DNA of 64,000 nucleotides from Pseudomonas kilonensis (GCF_001269885.1 NZ_LHVH01000017.1:310001-374000); one strand, 5' to 3'; positions 18,172 through 27,171 are shown, counted from the stretch's first letter. Notes: generated from the letters alone by a model not told the origin. A program made the numbers and translations.

Positions 18172-19055
18172 GACGCGGCTTGGGCGCCAACCTCCGGTTT
18201 CTTCGAACCGCCCTGTTGGCTTGAGATCACGATGGCCGCGATGATCACTACGCCGCCCAGCAGCATGCGCAGTGTCGGGCTCTCATCGAATAGCCACCAG
18301 GCCATGGCGATGCCGTAGACCGGCTCCATGGCGAACACCACTGCCGCCGTACGCGCCTTGATCACCGCCAGGCTGGCGACGAACAGGCTGTGGGCCAGGC
18401 CGGTGCAGAACACGCCGAGCAAGCCGATCCATAACCAGTCGATGGGGCGAACGTCGCTCAATTGTGGCGCGGCCATCGGCAGCAGGCACAACCCGACCAC
18501 CACGTTCTGGCACAGTGCGGCCTGCACCGGCGGCACGTGCGCCGAGCCGGCACGGTTGGTCAATGACAACAGGGAGAACAGCAGCCCCGAGCCCATGGCC
18601 CACAGCAAACCGGTGGTGGCACCGCTGGCCAGGTCGAAGTTCGGTGTGACCAGTACCAGGCCGACGCTCACCAACACCACCAGCCAGATTTCATTGGCGC
18701 GAATCCGCTCGCGGAAGATCAGCCCTTCAAGCAACACCGTGAAGGCCGGAAAACTGGTGAACCCCAGCGTGGCGATCGCCACGCCGGCAACCTTCACGGC
18801 GATGAAGAAACTCACCCAATGCCCGGCCAGCAACAGCCCCCCAAGCAACAATCGCCGGCCATCCTGTGCCCGCAGCTTCTGCCAGCGACTGCTACTGGCG
18901 AACCGGGCAAACATCGCCAGGGCGAGCACGGCGAAGACGGCGCGCCCGAACACAATGACCGCTGGCGAGGCTGCGGCGAGTTTGCCGAAGACACCGGTGA
19001 GGCCAAACATGAGTGCGCCGATGTGCAGGGCGCCGAGGGCGGTACGAGGTGTCAT
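18165..19055 (-). CDS. EamA-family (DMT superfamily) transporter
   Basis: 296 aa with about ten membrane segments in two EamA repeats, for example ALGALHIGALMFGLTGVFGK and the second-half VFCTGLAHSLFVASLAVIKA followed by VFAMEPVYGIAMAWWLFDESPT. It is probably an exporter of metabolites or amino acids; the substrate cannot be read from sequence. The ATG at 19055 follows AAGGA; an upstream in-frame start at 19094 has no ribosome site. An AraC regulator lies upstream on the same strand and may control it. Confidence 0.85.
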   Translation of the reverse strand: MTPRTALGALHIGALMFGLTGVFGKLAAASPAVIVFGRAVFAVLALAMFARFASSSRWQKLRAQDGRRLLLGGLLLAGHWVSFFIAVKVAGVAIATLGFTSFPAFTVLLEGLIFRERIRANEIWLVVLVSVGLVLVTPNFDLASGATTGLLWAMGSGLLFSLLSLTNRAGSAHVPPVQAALCQNVVVGLCLLPMAAPQLSDVRPIDWLWIGLLGVFCTGLAHSLFVASLAVIKARTAAVVFAMEPVYGIAMAWWLFDESPTLRMLLGGVVIIAAIVISSQQGGSKKPEVGAQAASH

Positions 19056-19105
19056 TTCAATCCTTTCAACAGATAAGCCAAAACCGACGGACAAACATCA
19101 ATCCC

Positions 19106-19256
19106 CTGTAGGAGCTGACTGTAGGAGCTGACGAGTGCAACGAGGCTGCGATCTTTCCCCAGACACTTGAATCGCAAGCGAAAGATCAAAAGATCAAAAG
19201 ATCGCAGCCTCGTTTCACTCGTCAGCTCCTACACAGCTCCTACGGGGCTCCTGCAG
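19106..19256. repeat. REP-like inverted repeat, family 3 (GTAGGAGCTGACGAGTGCAACGAGG)
   Basis: The left arm CTGTAGGAGCTGACGAGT, then GAGGCTGCGATCTTT, faces its complement AAAGATCGCAGCCTC and ACTCGTCAGCTCCTACA. Two short tandem duplications are visible: CTGTAGGAGCTGA twice at the left and GATCAAAA twice near 19186-19200. It lies between the EamA gene and the upstream AraC gene. Confidence 0.75.
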
Positions 19257-19318
19257 GGAATTTAAGCGTTGGGGAGGTGCTGGCGTCTGTCGCGATCCTA
19301 GCGACTTTTAGCGCGAAG

Positions 19319-20068
19319 CTAGCGCTGACGCCGCAACGTGCCCGGCGAGACGCCGAATTCGCGCAGTACCGCCGCGGCGAAGGCACTTTGGGAGCTGTAG
19401 CCGACCCGGTGGGCAATCTCGCCGATGGGCAACTGCGAATCACGCAACAACGCCACGGCCTTGTGCAAGCGGCGGCTGCGGATGTAATCCATCGGGGTTT
19501 GCCCGCACTCGGCGACGAAGCGTGCGTGCAGGCGGGCACTGGAGAGGCCGGCGATTCGCGCCAGGTCCGCCACTTGCAGCGGATAAGCGGCGTTCTGGTC
19601 GATGTGGGCATTGAGTGCGGCGTAGGGCAGGCGCCGGCCGCCGAGGGTTGCCTGGCGAGCGTTATTGAGGCTCGCCAGCAGCAGCACCGCGCCTTGCTGG
19701 GCGATCACCGGATCGTCCACCGGGCTGCCCGCCAACCAACTGACCAACTGGCTTTGCCCCGCATCCAGGGGCAGGCGAGCGGTATCGTCGAGCAAGCGGC
19801 GGCTGGCGTCGGCGTGATCCCCCAGGCATTGCCCGACCCAATCATCACTGGGCACATCCAACACCAGGCAGCGGCTGCCGTGGGGGCTGCCGCAGCCGTG
19901 ATGCGCGCCGGCCGGTACCACCACGAAGCTTTGTTGCACCACCTGGCTGCCATGCCCTTCGACCTCGAAATCCAGCGCGCCAGACAACCCGAACACCAGT
20001 TGGGCATGGTCATGGCTGTGGGCGATCAAGTCGTGGCTGTAGTGGCGTAGTGTGAGGATCGGTCTCAT
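19319..20068 (-). CDS. AraC-family transcriptional regulator
   Basis: 249 aa: N-terminal cupin sensor with HSHDHAQLVFGLSGALDFEVEG and VVVPAGAHHGCG, then a C-terminal double helix-turn-helix (LQVADLARIAGLSSARLHARF; IGEIAHRVGYSSQSAFAAAVLREFGVSPGTLRR). The ATG at 20068 follows GGGAGA; the frame upstream lacks a better start. The layout suits a local regulator of the downstream EamA exporter, which is inference. Confidence 0.85.
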   Translation of the reverse strand: MRPILTLRHYSHDLIAHSHDHAQLVFGLSGALDFEVEGHGSQVVQQSFVVVPAGAHHGCGSPHGSRCLVLDVPSDDWVGQCLGDHADASRRLLDDTARLPLDAGQSQLVSWLAGSPVDDPVIAQQGAVLLLASLNNARQATLGGRRLPYAALNAHIDQNAAYPLQVADLARIAGLSSARLHARFVAECGQTPMDYIRSRRLHKAVALLRDSQLPIGEIAHRVGYSSQSAFAAAVLREFGVSPGTLRRQR

Positions 20069-20203
20069 CGCGGTCTCCCGTGTCAGGCCGCCAGCATACA
20101 CCGAGGGCGCCACGCCCGGCGCTGTCATGCAATGGACTTGTGTTTGTCATGGGCCATTAACCGCTGGCGTGCACAGTGGCAAAAACGATCAGAGGGTTGC
20201 CCA

Positions 20204-21019
20204 ATGACCAGCGCCGAGCTCGCCAAACCCAGCCGCAAACAGCGTGTTCGCACCCTGTGGATTTCCGATGTGCACCTGGGTACCCGGGATTGCCAGGCCG
20301 AGCACCTGTCGCAGTTTCTCAAGGGCTACCACGCCGACAAGATCTACCTGGTGGGTGACATCATCGATGGCTGGAAACTGCGCGGTGGCATGTATTGGCC
20401 CCAGGCCCACACCAACGTCATTCGCCGCTTGCTGACCATGAGCAAGCGCGGCACCGAGGTGATCTACGTCACCGGCAACCATGACGAATTCCTGCGGCGC
20501 TATTCGAAGCTGATCCTGGGCAATATCCAGTTGGTGGACGAAGCGGTGCACGTCACGGCCGATGGTCGGCACCTGTTGGTGATCCATGGCGATCAGTTCG
20601 ATGTCATCACCCGTTACCACCGTTGGCTGGCGTTCCTCGGGGATTCGGCCTACGAGTTCACCCTCACGCTGAACCGCTGGCTCAACCATTGGCGCGCCCG
20701 TTACGGCTACGGTTACTGGTCGCTGTCGGCGTACCTCAAGCACAAGGTCAAGACCGCCGTCAGCTTCATCAGTGACTTTGAGGAAGCCATCGCCCACGAG
20801 TGTGTGAAGCGCGAACTGCATGGTGTGGTCTGTGGGCATATCCACCATGCCGAGATGCGCAAAGTGGGTGAGGTGGAGTACCTCAATTGTGGCGACTGGG
20901 TCGAATCCTGCACGGCGCTGATCGAGCACTGGGACGGGTCGATCGAGTTGTATCGGTTGGCGGAGGCCCAGGCGCGGGAGGCGCAGTTGAAGGCACTGAA
21001 AGTCGCCGAACCTGCTTGA
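20204..21019 (+). CDS. UDP-2,3-diacylglucosamine diphosphatase-like metallophosphatase (LpxH family)
   Basis: 271 aa calcineurin-like phosphoesterase. Metal motifs: D22-V-H24 (DVHLG), G-D52 in GDIIDGW, GN92H93D, H128-GD and GH212-I-H214-H. The DVHLGTRDCQ and WVESCTALIEHWDG signatures mark the larger LpxH-like group in Pseudomonas, distinct from the canonical 240-aa LpxH, so lipid A function is likely but not certain. GAGGG precedes the ATG at 20204. It is divergent from the AraC gene. Confidence 0.82.
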   Translation: MTSAELAKPSRKQRVRTLWISDVHLGTRDCQAEHLSQFLKGYHADKIYLVGDIIDGWKLRGGMYWPQAHTNVIRRLLTMSKRGTEVIYVTGNHDEFLRRYSKLILGNIQLVDEAVHVTADGRHLLVIHGDQFDVITRYHRWLAFLGDSAYEFTLTLNRWLNHWRARYGYGYWSLSAYLKHKVKTAVSFISDFEEAIAHECVKRELHGVVCGHIHHAEMRKVGEVEYLNCGDWVESCTALIEHWDGSIELYRLAEAQAREAQLKALKVAEPA

Positions 21020-21030
21020 GCCTTACACCT

Positions 21031-21159
21031 TGTGGCGAGGGGATTTATCCCCGCTGGGCTGCGAAGCAGCCCCCTATTGGTGTGCCAGGTTGATCGCGCT
21101 GAAGCAAATTTTCTTGGGGCTGCTGCGCAGCCCAGCGGGGATAAATCCCCTCGCCACAG
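21031..21159. repeat. REP pair, family 1
   Basis: TGTGGCGAGGGGATTTATCC at the left and its inverted copy ending at 21159. Inner arms GGGCTGCGAAGCAGCC and GGCTGCTGCGCAGCCC are hairpins themselves. It lies between the convergent lpxH-like and HD-domain genes. Confidence 0.85.
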
Positions 21160-21175
21160 GGTTTTGCTGTGTCTG

Positions 21176-21763
21176 TCAGGCCGGTTTGTCAGCCATCGCC
21201 GCCTTGTAGATCGATTGCTTCGGCGCGGCAAACAGCCTTTCCAGCATCGGCTCGAAGAAACTCAACGGCAGGGTGTCGTACTCGGGGTCGAACGCCGCCG
21301 CGTCATATTTCGCACAAAAGTCGATTGTCGCCTGGTACTGCGGATGATCGAAAAACTGCTCGCGCAGGTGCCGGTCCATGCCCAGGTGATGGAAGAAGTA
21401 ATAGCCCTGGAAAATCCCGTGTTTTTCCACCATCCACAGGTTTTCGGCGCTGACGAAGGGCTTGAGGATCGCCGCTGCGATGTCCGGGTGGTTATACGAG
21501 CCTAGGGTGTCACCGATATCGTGGAGCAGGGCGCAGACTACGTATTCCTCGTCCTGCCCGTCACGGTAGGCACGGGTGGCGGTTTGCAGGGAGTGGGTGA
21601 GGCGATCCACCGGGAACCCGCCGAAATCGCCGTCCAGCAGTTTCAAGTGGGTCAGGATCCGGCTCGGCAATTGCCGTGCGTAGGCGCTGAAATCGGCCGC
21701 GATGAGCGCCCAGTCTTCCTGGGTGCCGTCCTGCATGTGGGTAAAGCGTGCATGGGTGTTCAT
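21176..21763 (-). CDS. HD-domain protein related to PhnZ/MIOX-type diiron oxygenases
   Basis: 195 aa all-helical HD protein. H57 (LTHSLQTA) lies 24 residues before H81-D82 (LLHDIGD), the same spacing as H34 to H58-D59 in the phosphonate oxygenase PhnZ. Further His at 92, 115, 125 and 126 and Asp at 154 could complete a di-metal site. The reaction is unknown: it may be a hydrolase or a mixed-valent diiron oxygenase. The ATG at 21763 follows AAAGGA. It lies 14 bases after the Mpo1-like gene and is surely in its operon. Confidence 0.72.
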   Translation of the reverse strand: MNTHARFTHMQDGTQEDWALIAADFSAYARQLPSRILTHLKLLDGDFGGFPVDRLTHSLQTATRAYRDGQDEEYVVCALLHDIGDTLGSYNHPDIAAAILKPFVSAENLWMVEKHGIFQGYYFFHHLGMDRHLREQFFDHPQYQATIDFCAKYDAAAFDPEYDTLPLSFFEPMLERLFAAPKQSIYKAAMADKPA

Positions 21764-21777
21764 GGGCAGTCCTTTGA

Positions 21778-22089
21778 CTAGAACGCAACCTTGCCCAGCA
21801 GCATGTCGCGGTACATGACGAAATCGCCGAGCAGGCTGTAGAACGGGTGCTGGAAGGTGGCGGGACGGTTCTTTTCGAAGAAGAAGTGCCCGACCCAGGC
21901 AAAGCCGTAGCCGGCCACGGGCAGGGCGAGCCACAGCCACCCGCTACCCACGACGAGGGCCATGACGAAAATCAGGATGACCAGGGAGGTGCCGATGAAA
22001 TGCAATCGGCGGCAGGTGCTGTTGCTGTGTTCGCCGAGGTAATAGGGGTAGAACTCAGCGAACGTATTGAATCGTTTGGCGTTTTCCAC
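21778..22089 (-). CDS. DUF962 / Mpo1-like membrane protein
   Basis: 103 aa. It has an N-terminal amphipathic FAEFYPYYLGEH segment, then two or three membrane helices (TSLVILIFVMALVVGSGWLWLAL; GYGFAWVGHFF). His21, His30, His68 and His81 are placed as in the DUF962 family, whose yeast member Mpo1 is an Fe(II) dioxygenase of 2-hydroxy fatty acid alpha-oxidation. The start is GTG (22089). It is divergent from the AraC gene at 22229 and followed by the HD gene. Confidence 0.8.
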   Translation of the reverse strand: MENAKRFNTFAEFYPYYLGEHSNSTCRRLHFIGTSLVILIFVMALVVGSGWLWLALPVAGYGFAWVGHFFFEKNRPATFQHPFYSLLGDFVMYRDMLLGKVAF

Positions 22090-22228
22090 GACGGCTAGCT
22101 CTGTGGTTATTGTTCTGATGCTTGAAGTCTAGAGCTATCACCTGCAACAGCCAGTGACAATGGGCGCCACTTTAGTATCCTTCGCAAATCCAGCCGTACC
22201 CTGCGGCTCGTCATGCAAGTAAAACGTC

Positions 22229-23242
22229 ATGAGCGAACGAACGACTTCTTCAAGCTGGGCGATGGGGATTGTCAAAGCGTTGGAAATGGACGGCCTGGAT
22301 TGTCGGGTGCTGTTCCAGCAACTGGGGCTGGACTTTGATGCGCTGGACGATCCGGATGCACGTTTCCCCCAGGATTCGATGACGCGGCTCTGGCAACGGG
22401 CGGTGGAGTTGTCGGGTAACCCGGCCATTGGCTTGAACATGGGCAAAGTGGTGCGCCCGGCCTCGTTCCATGTGGTTGGCTACGCCTTGATGTCCAGTCG
22501 CACCCTGGCAGAGGGCTTTCAACGGCTGGTGCGATACCAGCGGATCATTGCCGAAAGCGCCGAATTGAGTTTTCGTCGGTTGGAAGAAGGCTACGGGCTG
22601 ATCCTGACGGTGCATGGGGACCATCTGCCCCCCACTCGCCAAAGTGCCGAAGCGTCCCTGGCCTGTGCGTTGGCGCTATGCAGTTGGCTGACCGGGCGCG
22701 CCCTGCACCCGGTGAAAGTGCTGTGCCAAGGCGCCGAGCCCTTGGACCTGGCGCCTTATCAGCGAGCTTTCTGCGCGCCGTTGGTGTTCGGCGCACCTTA
22801 TGACGCACTGATTTTTGAACGGGCCGACATGGAGGCGCCGCTGCCGACGGCCAACGAAGCCATGGCGCAGCTTCACGACCGGTTTGCCGGGGAGTATCTC
22901 GCGCGCTTTTCGGAAAGCCGCGTGACCCACAAGGCGCGACAAGCGTTGTGCCGACTGTTGCCCCAGGGCGAGCCCAAGCGAGACGTGGTGGCGCAGACGC
23001 TGCACCTGTCACAGCGCACCTTGCAGCGGCGCTTGCAGGAGGAAGGCACGAGTTTCCAGAGCCTGCTCGAAGACACCCGCCGCGAACTGGCCGAGCAGTA
23101 CCTGGCGCAGCCAGGCATGACGCTGCTGGAAATCGCCTATCTGCTGGGGTTTGCCGACCCGAGCAATTTTTTCCGGGCCTTTCGCCGCTGGTTCGACACC
23201 ACACCGGGCGAATACCGGGCACGGTTGGCGAGCCAGTCTTGA
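22229..23242 (+). CDS. AraC-family transcriptional regulator with arabinose-binding-like N-terminal domain
   Basis: 337 aa. The N-terminal two thirds match the Arabinose_bd type sensor (LWQRAVELSGNPAIGLNMG, SFHVVGYALMSSRTL). The C-terminal AraC pair of helix-turn-helices contains VVAQTLHLSQRTLQRRLQEE and LLEIAYLLGFADPSNFFRAF with TTPGEYR. Proteins of this group (OruR/ArgR-like) activate catabolic genes. The divergent position suggests control of the Mpo1-like/HD operon, as inference. The 3' end meets trkH convergently with four bases between. Confidence 0.85.
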   Translation: MSERTTSSSWAMGIVKALEMDGLDCRVLFQQLGLDFDALDDPDARFPQDSMTRLWQRAVELSGNPAIGLNMGKVVRPASFHVVGYALMSSRTLAEGFQRLVRYQRIIAESAELSFRRLEEGYGLILTVHGDHLPPTRQSAEASLACALALCSWLTGRALHPVKVLCQGAEPLDLAPYQRAFCAPLVFGAPYDALIFERADMEAPLPTANEAMAQLHDRFAGEYLARFSESRVTHKARQALCRLLPQGEPKRDVVAQTLHLSQRTLQRRLQEEGTSFQSLLEDTRRELAEQYLAQPGMTLLEIAYLLGFADPSNFFRAFRRWFDTTPGEYRARLASQS

Positions 23243-23246
23243 CCGG

Positions 23247-24701
23247 TCAGTGACGCCAGAACGCCGGGATACACAGCACGAACACCGTAATGATTTCCAG
23301 TCGGCCCAGCAGCATGCCGCCTGACAGAATCCACTTGGCCGCGTCCGGCAGCGGTGCGAAGTTGCCAGCCGGCCCGATGGTTTCCCCCAACCCTGGGCCG
23401 ACGCCGGACACGGTACTGGCTGCACCGGTCAGCGCCGTCATCCATTCCACGCCCAGCAGCGACAGCAGCAGCGCGATCACGCAGATGGTGATGGCGAAGA
23501 AGAACGAGAACGTAAGGATCGAGCGGACGATTTCTTCGTCGAGGCGATGACCGTTGTATTTCTGCTTGATCACCGCACGCGGGTGGATCAGTTGATTAAG
23601 GTTGGCCCGCAGCAGGATGTAGGCGACCTGGAAGCGGAAGATCTTGATCCCGCCGGCCGTCGAGCCCGAGCAACCGCCGACGAACCCCAGGTAGAAGAAC
23701 AGCATCAGCGAGAAATTGCCCCACAAGCTGTAGTCGCCCAGGGCAAAGCCGGTGGTGGTGACGATGGACGTCACGTTCAGTGCCACGTGCCGCAACGCGT
23801 CCAGCCAGTGCAGGTCGGTGGTTGCCCAATACCAGGTGCCGAGCACCAGCCAGGTCACCAGCAGTACGCCGATAAGCCCCTGGACCTGCTGGTCCTTGAT
23901 CAGCGCCCGGCGATTGCCTCGCAGCGTCGACACATACAGGGCAAACGGCAGGCTGCCGAGGATCATGATGACGATGGCGACCCAGTGCACGGCCGGCTGG
24001 GTCCATTTGGCCAGGGACAGGTCCGAGGTGGAAAAACCGCCGGTGGAGATTGCCGACATCGCATGGTTGATGGCATCGAACAGGCTCATCCCGGCCCACC
24101 AGAGCGCCAGGGTGCCGAGAATGGTGATGCCCACGTAGGACGCCACGATCAACCGCGCCACCATGTGGGAACGGGGCATGACTTTTTCCGAGCGGTCCGA
24201 CGACTCGGTCTGGAACAACCGCATGCCACCGATGCGCAGCAGGGGCAGGATCGCCACCGCCATGCCGATGAAGCCGATGCCGCCGAGCCAGTGCAGCAGC
24301 GAGCGCCACATCAGGATACCCGGGGACATGTTGTCCAGGCCACTCAGGACGGTGGCGCCGGTTGCGGTGATGCCGGACATGCTTTCGAAAAACGAGTCGG
24401 TGTAGCTGATCTTCTGGGTCAGCAGGAACGGCAGCGCGGCAAACACACACACCACCAGCCAACTGCTGACGGTCAGCAGGTACATGTCCCGAGGGCGCAG
24501 GTGGATGTGCTCCGGGCGTCCGGGAATAATCAGGGCCAGGCCGGCAACAAAGGTGATCATGCTCGACCAGAGGAAAGACGGCAGGTCGCTGGTGCGCTCG
24601 TAGATCAGCAGCGTGGCCATGGGCACGACCATGAAGATCGCCAGGGTGATCAGGAAGATGCCGATGATGAAACCAATGATCCGCAGGGTCGGCAACGCCA
24701 T
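23247..24701 (-). CDS. trkH: TrkH-family potassium uptake protein
   Basis: 484 aa membrane subunit of the Trk K+ uptake system. Four M1-P-M2 repeats are visible through their selectivity loops: SGITATGATVL, SAISTGGFS, TSIVTTTGFALG and STVSGVGPGLG. GCSGSTAGGIKIFR is the Trk/Ktr intramembrane signature. It needs cytoplasmic TrkA, not in the window. Full length; no truncation. Confidence 0.93.
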   Translation of the reverse strand: MALPTLRIIGFIIGIFLITLAIFMVVPMATLLIYERTSDLPSFLWSSMITFVAGLALIIPGRPEHIHLRPRDMYLLTVSSWLVVCVFAALPFLLTQKISYTDSFFESMSGITATGATVLSGLDNMSPGILMWRSLLHWLGGIGFIGMAVAILPLLRIGGMRLFQTESSDRSEKVMPRSHMVARLIVASYVGITILGTLALWWAGMSLFDAINHAMSAISTGGFSTSDLSLAKWTQPAVHWVAIVIMILGSLPFALYVSTLRGNRRALIKDQQVQGLIGVLLVTWLVLGTWYWATTDLHWLDALRHVALNVTSIVTTTGFALGDYSLWGNFSLMLFFYLGFVGGCSGSTAGGIKIFRFQVAYILLRANLNQLIHPRAVIKQKYNGHRLDEEIVRSILTFSFFFAITICVIALLLSLLGVEWMTALTGAASTVSGVGPGLGETIGPAGNFAPLPDAAKWILSGGMLLGRLEIITVFVLCIPAFWRH

Positions 24702-24862
24702 GAAGTCCGCTCAGGCTGAAAGGGAAGGGCGCCATTCTACCTGCGGCAAGCGTCCTGTAAACCGGCACCCGGAACCGAGTGGGCGCCGGGTCGCGGATTT
24801 TGCGCTAACGAACTCGCCGCACAGCCACTAGAATAGCCGGACATTTTTTCAGGAGGTGGCCG

Positions 24863-25426
24863 ATGCAGGCTCTCGACGCTTTGCTCAACCGTGTTTCCGT
24901 CCCGCGCCTGGTGGACCCGGCCCCCACGCCGGAGCAGCGTGAACTCATGTTCGCCGCGGCCATGCGGGCGCCGGATCACGGCCAGTTGCGGCCATGGCGT
25001 TTTCTGACGGTCGAAGGGCAGGCGCGCAATCGCATGGGCGAACTGCTGGCCGAAGCGGCGCGGTTCAATGACCCGCTGGTACCGGAAGCGGTCGTGGAAA
25101 AGGCCCTCAACGGCCCATTGCGTGCGCCTCTGGTCGTGGTGGTGATTGCTCGCCTGCAGGACCATTTCAAGATCCCCAAATCCGAACAGTTGTTGGCGGC
25201 CGGCTGCGCGGCCCATGGCATCTTGTTGGCGGCGTATGCCCAAGGGGTCGGTGGCGTGTGGCGGACCGGTGAGCTGGCGTACTCGCCGCATGTGGCCAGG
25301 GGGCTTGGCCTTGAAGACGGGGAAGAGGTGATCGGTTTCCTCTACCTGGGCACGCCGCAGAAAGAAGCGCGCACGGCACCGCAGGTGGAAACTGCCGAAT
25401 TTGTCAGCGAGTGGACAGGCCTGTAG
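24863..25426 (+). CDS. Nitroreductase family protein (YdjA-like)
   Basis: 187 aa FMN-dependent oxidoreductase. The N-terminus MQALDALLNRVSVPRLVDPAPTPEQ and FAAAMRAPDHGQLRPWRF are characteristic of the short YdjA group; GCAAHGILLAAYAQGVGGVWRTG forms the FMN and dimer contacts. The natural substrate is unknown. AGGAGGTGGCCG precedes the ATG. It is divergent from trkH. Confidence 0.88.
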   Translation: MQALDALLNRVSVPRLVDPAPTPEQRELMFAAAMRAPDHGQLRPWRFLTVEGQARNRMGELLAEAARFNDPLVPEAVVEKALNGPLRAPLVVVVIARLQDHFKIPKSEQLLAAGCAAHGILLAAYAQGVGGVWRTGELAYSPHVARGLGLEDGEEVIGFLYLGTPQKEARTAPQVETAEFVSEWTGL

Positions 25427-25467
25427 GTAGAGCGTCTGGCGCAGCGCCTGTGGTGAGAGGACTTATC

Positions 25468-25591
25468 TGTGGCGAGGGGATTTATCCCCGTTGGGCTGCG
25501 CAGCAGCCCCCAGCCTGGGGTGGCCTGACATTCCAAGGTGTCTGATCTAGGGCTGCTGCGCAGCCCAGCGGGGATAAATCCCCTCGCCACA
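25468..25591. repeat. REP pair, family 1
   Basis: Inverted pair TGTGGCGAGGGG ... CCCCTCGCCACA between the convergent nitroreductase and phhC genes. A degenerate copy (TGTGGTGAGAGGACTTAT) precedes it at about 25450-25467. Confidence 0.85.
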
Positions 25592-25621
25592 AGGGGGTCT
25601 GTTCAGCTATTTAAAGGCTGG

Positions 25622-26815
25622 TTATCTGCAAACGTCAGCAATCGCCTCGGCCAGCAGGTCCAGGCGCGTCGCATCGATGCCGGCCACGTTGGCCCGGCCG
25701 GTGCCGACCATGTAGACGCTGTGGCGCTCGCGCAGGTGTTTGACCTGTTCCGGCGTCAGGCCGGTGTAGGAGAACATCCCGCGTTGCACGCCGATATGGG
25801 CGAAGCGTTCGCGCAAGCCATGGGGTTCGAGGGCCTCCAGCAAGCCGCTGCGCAATTGCGCGATGCGCAGGCGCATGGCCTGGACTTCATCGGCCCACAG
25901 GCTCTTGAGTTCCGGGTTGCCGAGAATGGTCGCCACCACGGCCGCGCCATGGTCCGGCGGTGTCGACCACAGGTTGCGGGCGATGTTTGCCAGTTGGCTG
26001 CGGATATCCACCAGCTTCTCGCCATCGCGGGCGCAGACGATCAACGCACCCGTACGGTCGCGGTACAAGCCGAAGTTCTTCGAACAGGAACTGGTGACCA
26101 GCACTTCCGGCAGGGCCTGGGCAAATAGCCGGACCGCCCAGGCGTCCTGCTCCAAGCCATCGCCGAAGCCTTGGTAGGCGAAGTCGATCAGCGGCAGCAG
26201 GTCGCGGCTGCGCACCACCTCCAGCACCTGACGCCATTGCTCATGGGACAGGTCGAATCCGGTGGGGTTGTGGCAGCAGGCGTGCAGCAGCACCACATCA
26301 CCTTTGGGCGCCTGGTTCAGGGCCGCCAGCATTGCTTCGAAATCCAGGCGGTTATCAGCGCCCACGTAAGGGTAGTGACTGACCTTGACCCCGGCCGCGG
26401 CGAAGATGGTTTCGTGGATCGGCCAGGTCGGGTTGCTCAGCCATACCCCACGGCCCGGCAGGCATTGAGCGATGAAGTCGGCACTCAGGCGCAGCGCACC
26501 GGTGCCGCCCGGTGTCTGGGTGGCACCGGCACGCTTTGCGCTGATCAGCGGCGAGTCGGCGCCCAGCACCAGCGCGTTGATCAACTGGCCGAACGCAGCG
26601 TCGCCGTGACCGCCGATGTAGGTCTTGGTGGTCTGGCGATCCACCAGTCGCTGCTCGGCCTGCTTCACGGATTGAAGAATCGGCGTCAAACCCTGGGCGT
26701 CCTTATAGACGCCCACGCCCAGGTCGAACTTGCTCGGGTTGCTGTCCGCCCCGTAGGCCTCCATCAGGCCAAGGATCGGGTCGCCGGGTACCCGGCCGAT
26801 GGCGTCGAAATGCAT
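25622..26815 (-). CDS. phhC: Aromatic amino acid aminotransferase PhhC
   Basis: 397 aa class I PLP aminotransferase. It transaminates tyrosine (and phenylalanine) with 2-oxoglutarate, the step after PhhA in Phe/Tyr catabolism. PLP lysine K246 in SSCSKNFGLYRDRTG; D211 and Y214 in DFAYQG; HNPTG near 182-186. N-terminal DPILGLMEAYGADSNPSKFDLGVGVYKD is TyrB/AspC-like. The start overlaps the phhB stop. The phh context decides for PhhC over a biosynthetic TyrB. Confidence 0.9.
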   Translation of the reverse strand: MHFDAIGRVPGDPILGLMEAYGADSNPSKFDLGVGVYKDAQGLTPILQSVKQAEQRLVDRQTTKTYIGGHGDAAFGQLINALVLGADSPLISAKRAGATQTPGGTGALRLSADFIAQCLPGRGVWLSNPTWPIHETIFAAAGVKVSHYPYVGADNRLDFEAMLAALNQAPKGDVVLLHACCHNPTGFDLSHEQWRQVLEVVRSRDLLPLIDFAYQGFGDGLEQDAWAVRLFAQALPEVLVTSSCSKNFGLYRDRTGALIVCARDGEKLVDIRSQLANIARNLWSTPPDHGAAVVATILGNPELKSLWADEVQAMRLRIAQLRSGLLEALEPHGLRERFAHIGVQRGMFSYTGLTPEQVKHLRERHSVYMVGTGRANVAGIDATRLDLLAEAIADVCR

Positions 26816-27171
26816 TACTTGCGGCCCTCGGCGGTCTTGGCCACGTCATCGGTGCGGGCGGCCATGATGAAGTCGTTGCGGTGCAGGCCCTTGATGGAGT
26901 GGCTCCACCAGGTCACGGTGACTTTGCCCCATTCGGTGAGCAGGCCTGGGTGGTGGCCTTCGGCCTCGGAAATTTCACCGACAGCGTTGGTGAACGCCAG
27001 GGCGTGCTTGAAATTCTTGAACAGGAAAACTTTTTCCAGCTGCATCACGCCGTCGCGCACTTCGATGTTCCAGTCGGGGATCTGCTTGATCAGCACCGGC
27101 AGTTCTTCGTCGCTGACTTGTGGGGCGTCGGCGCGGCAGGCTTCGCAATGGGCTTGGTTCAGAGTGTTCAT
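26815..27171 (-). CDS. phhB: Pterin-4a-carbinolamine dehydratase PhhB
   Basis: 118 aa. It recycles the pterin cofactor after phenylalanine hydroxylation by dehydrating 4a-hydroxytetrahydropterin. The PCD/DCoH signature is present: [31 protein letters not shown], shown by its core HHPGLL and TWWSH. The protein is preceded by phhA by 98 bases and overlaps phhC by one base. Confidence 0.93.
   Translation of the reverse strand: MNTLNQAHCEACRADAPQVSDEELPVLIKQIPDWNIEVRDGVMQLEKVFLFKNFKHALAFTNAVGEISEAEGHHPGLLTEWGKVTVTWWSHSIKGLHRNDFIMAARTDDVAKTAEGRK

Noticed and set aside
24863..25426. BluB or nitro-aromatic degradation role for the nitroreductase
   Set aside because: The short YdjA-type sequence lacks features that would support a specific substrate, and the neighbours do not help.
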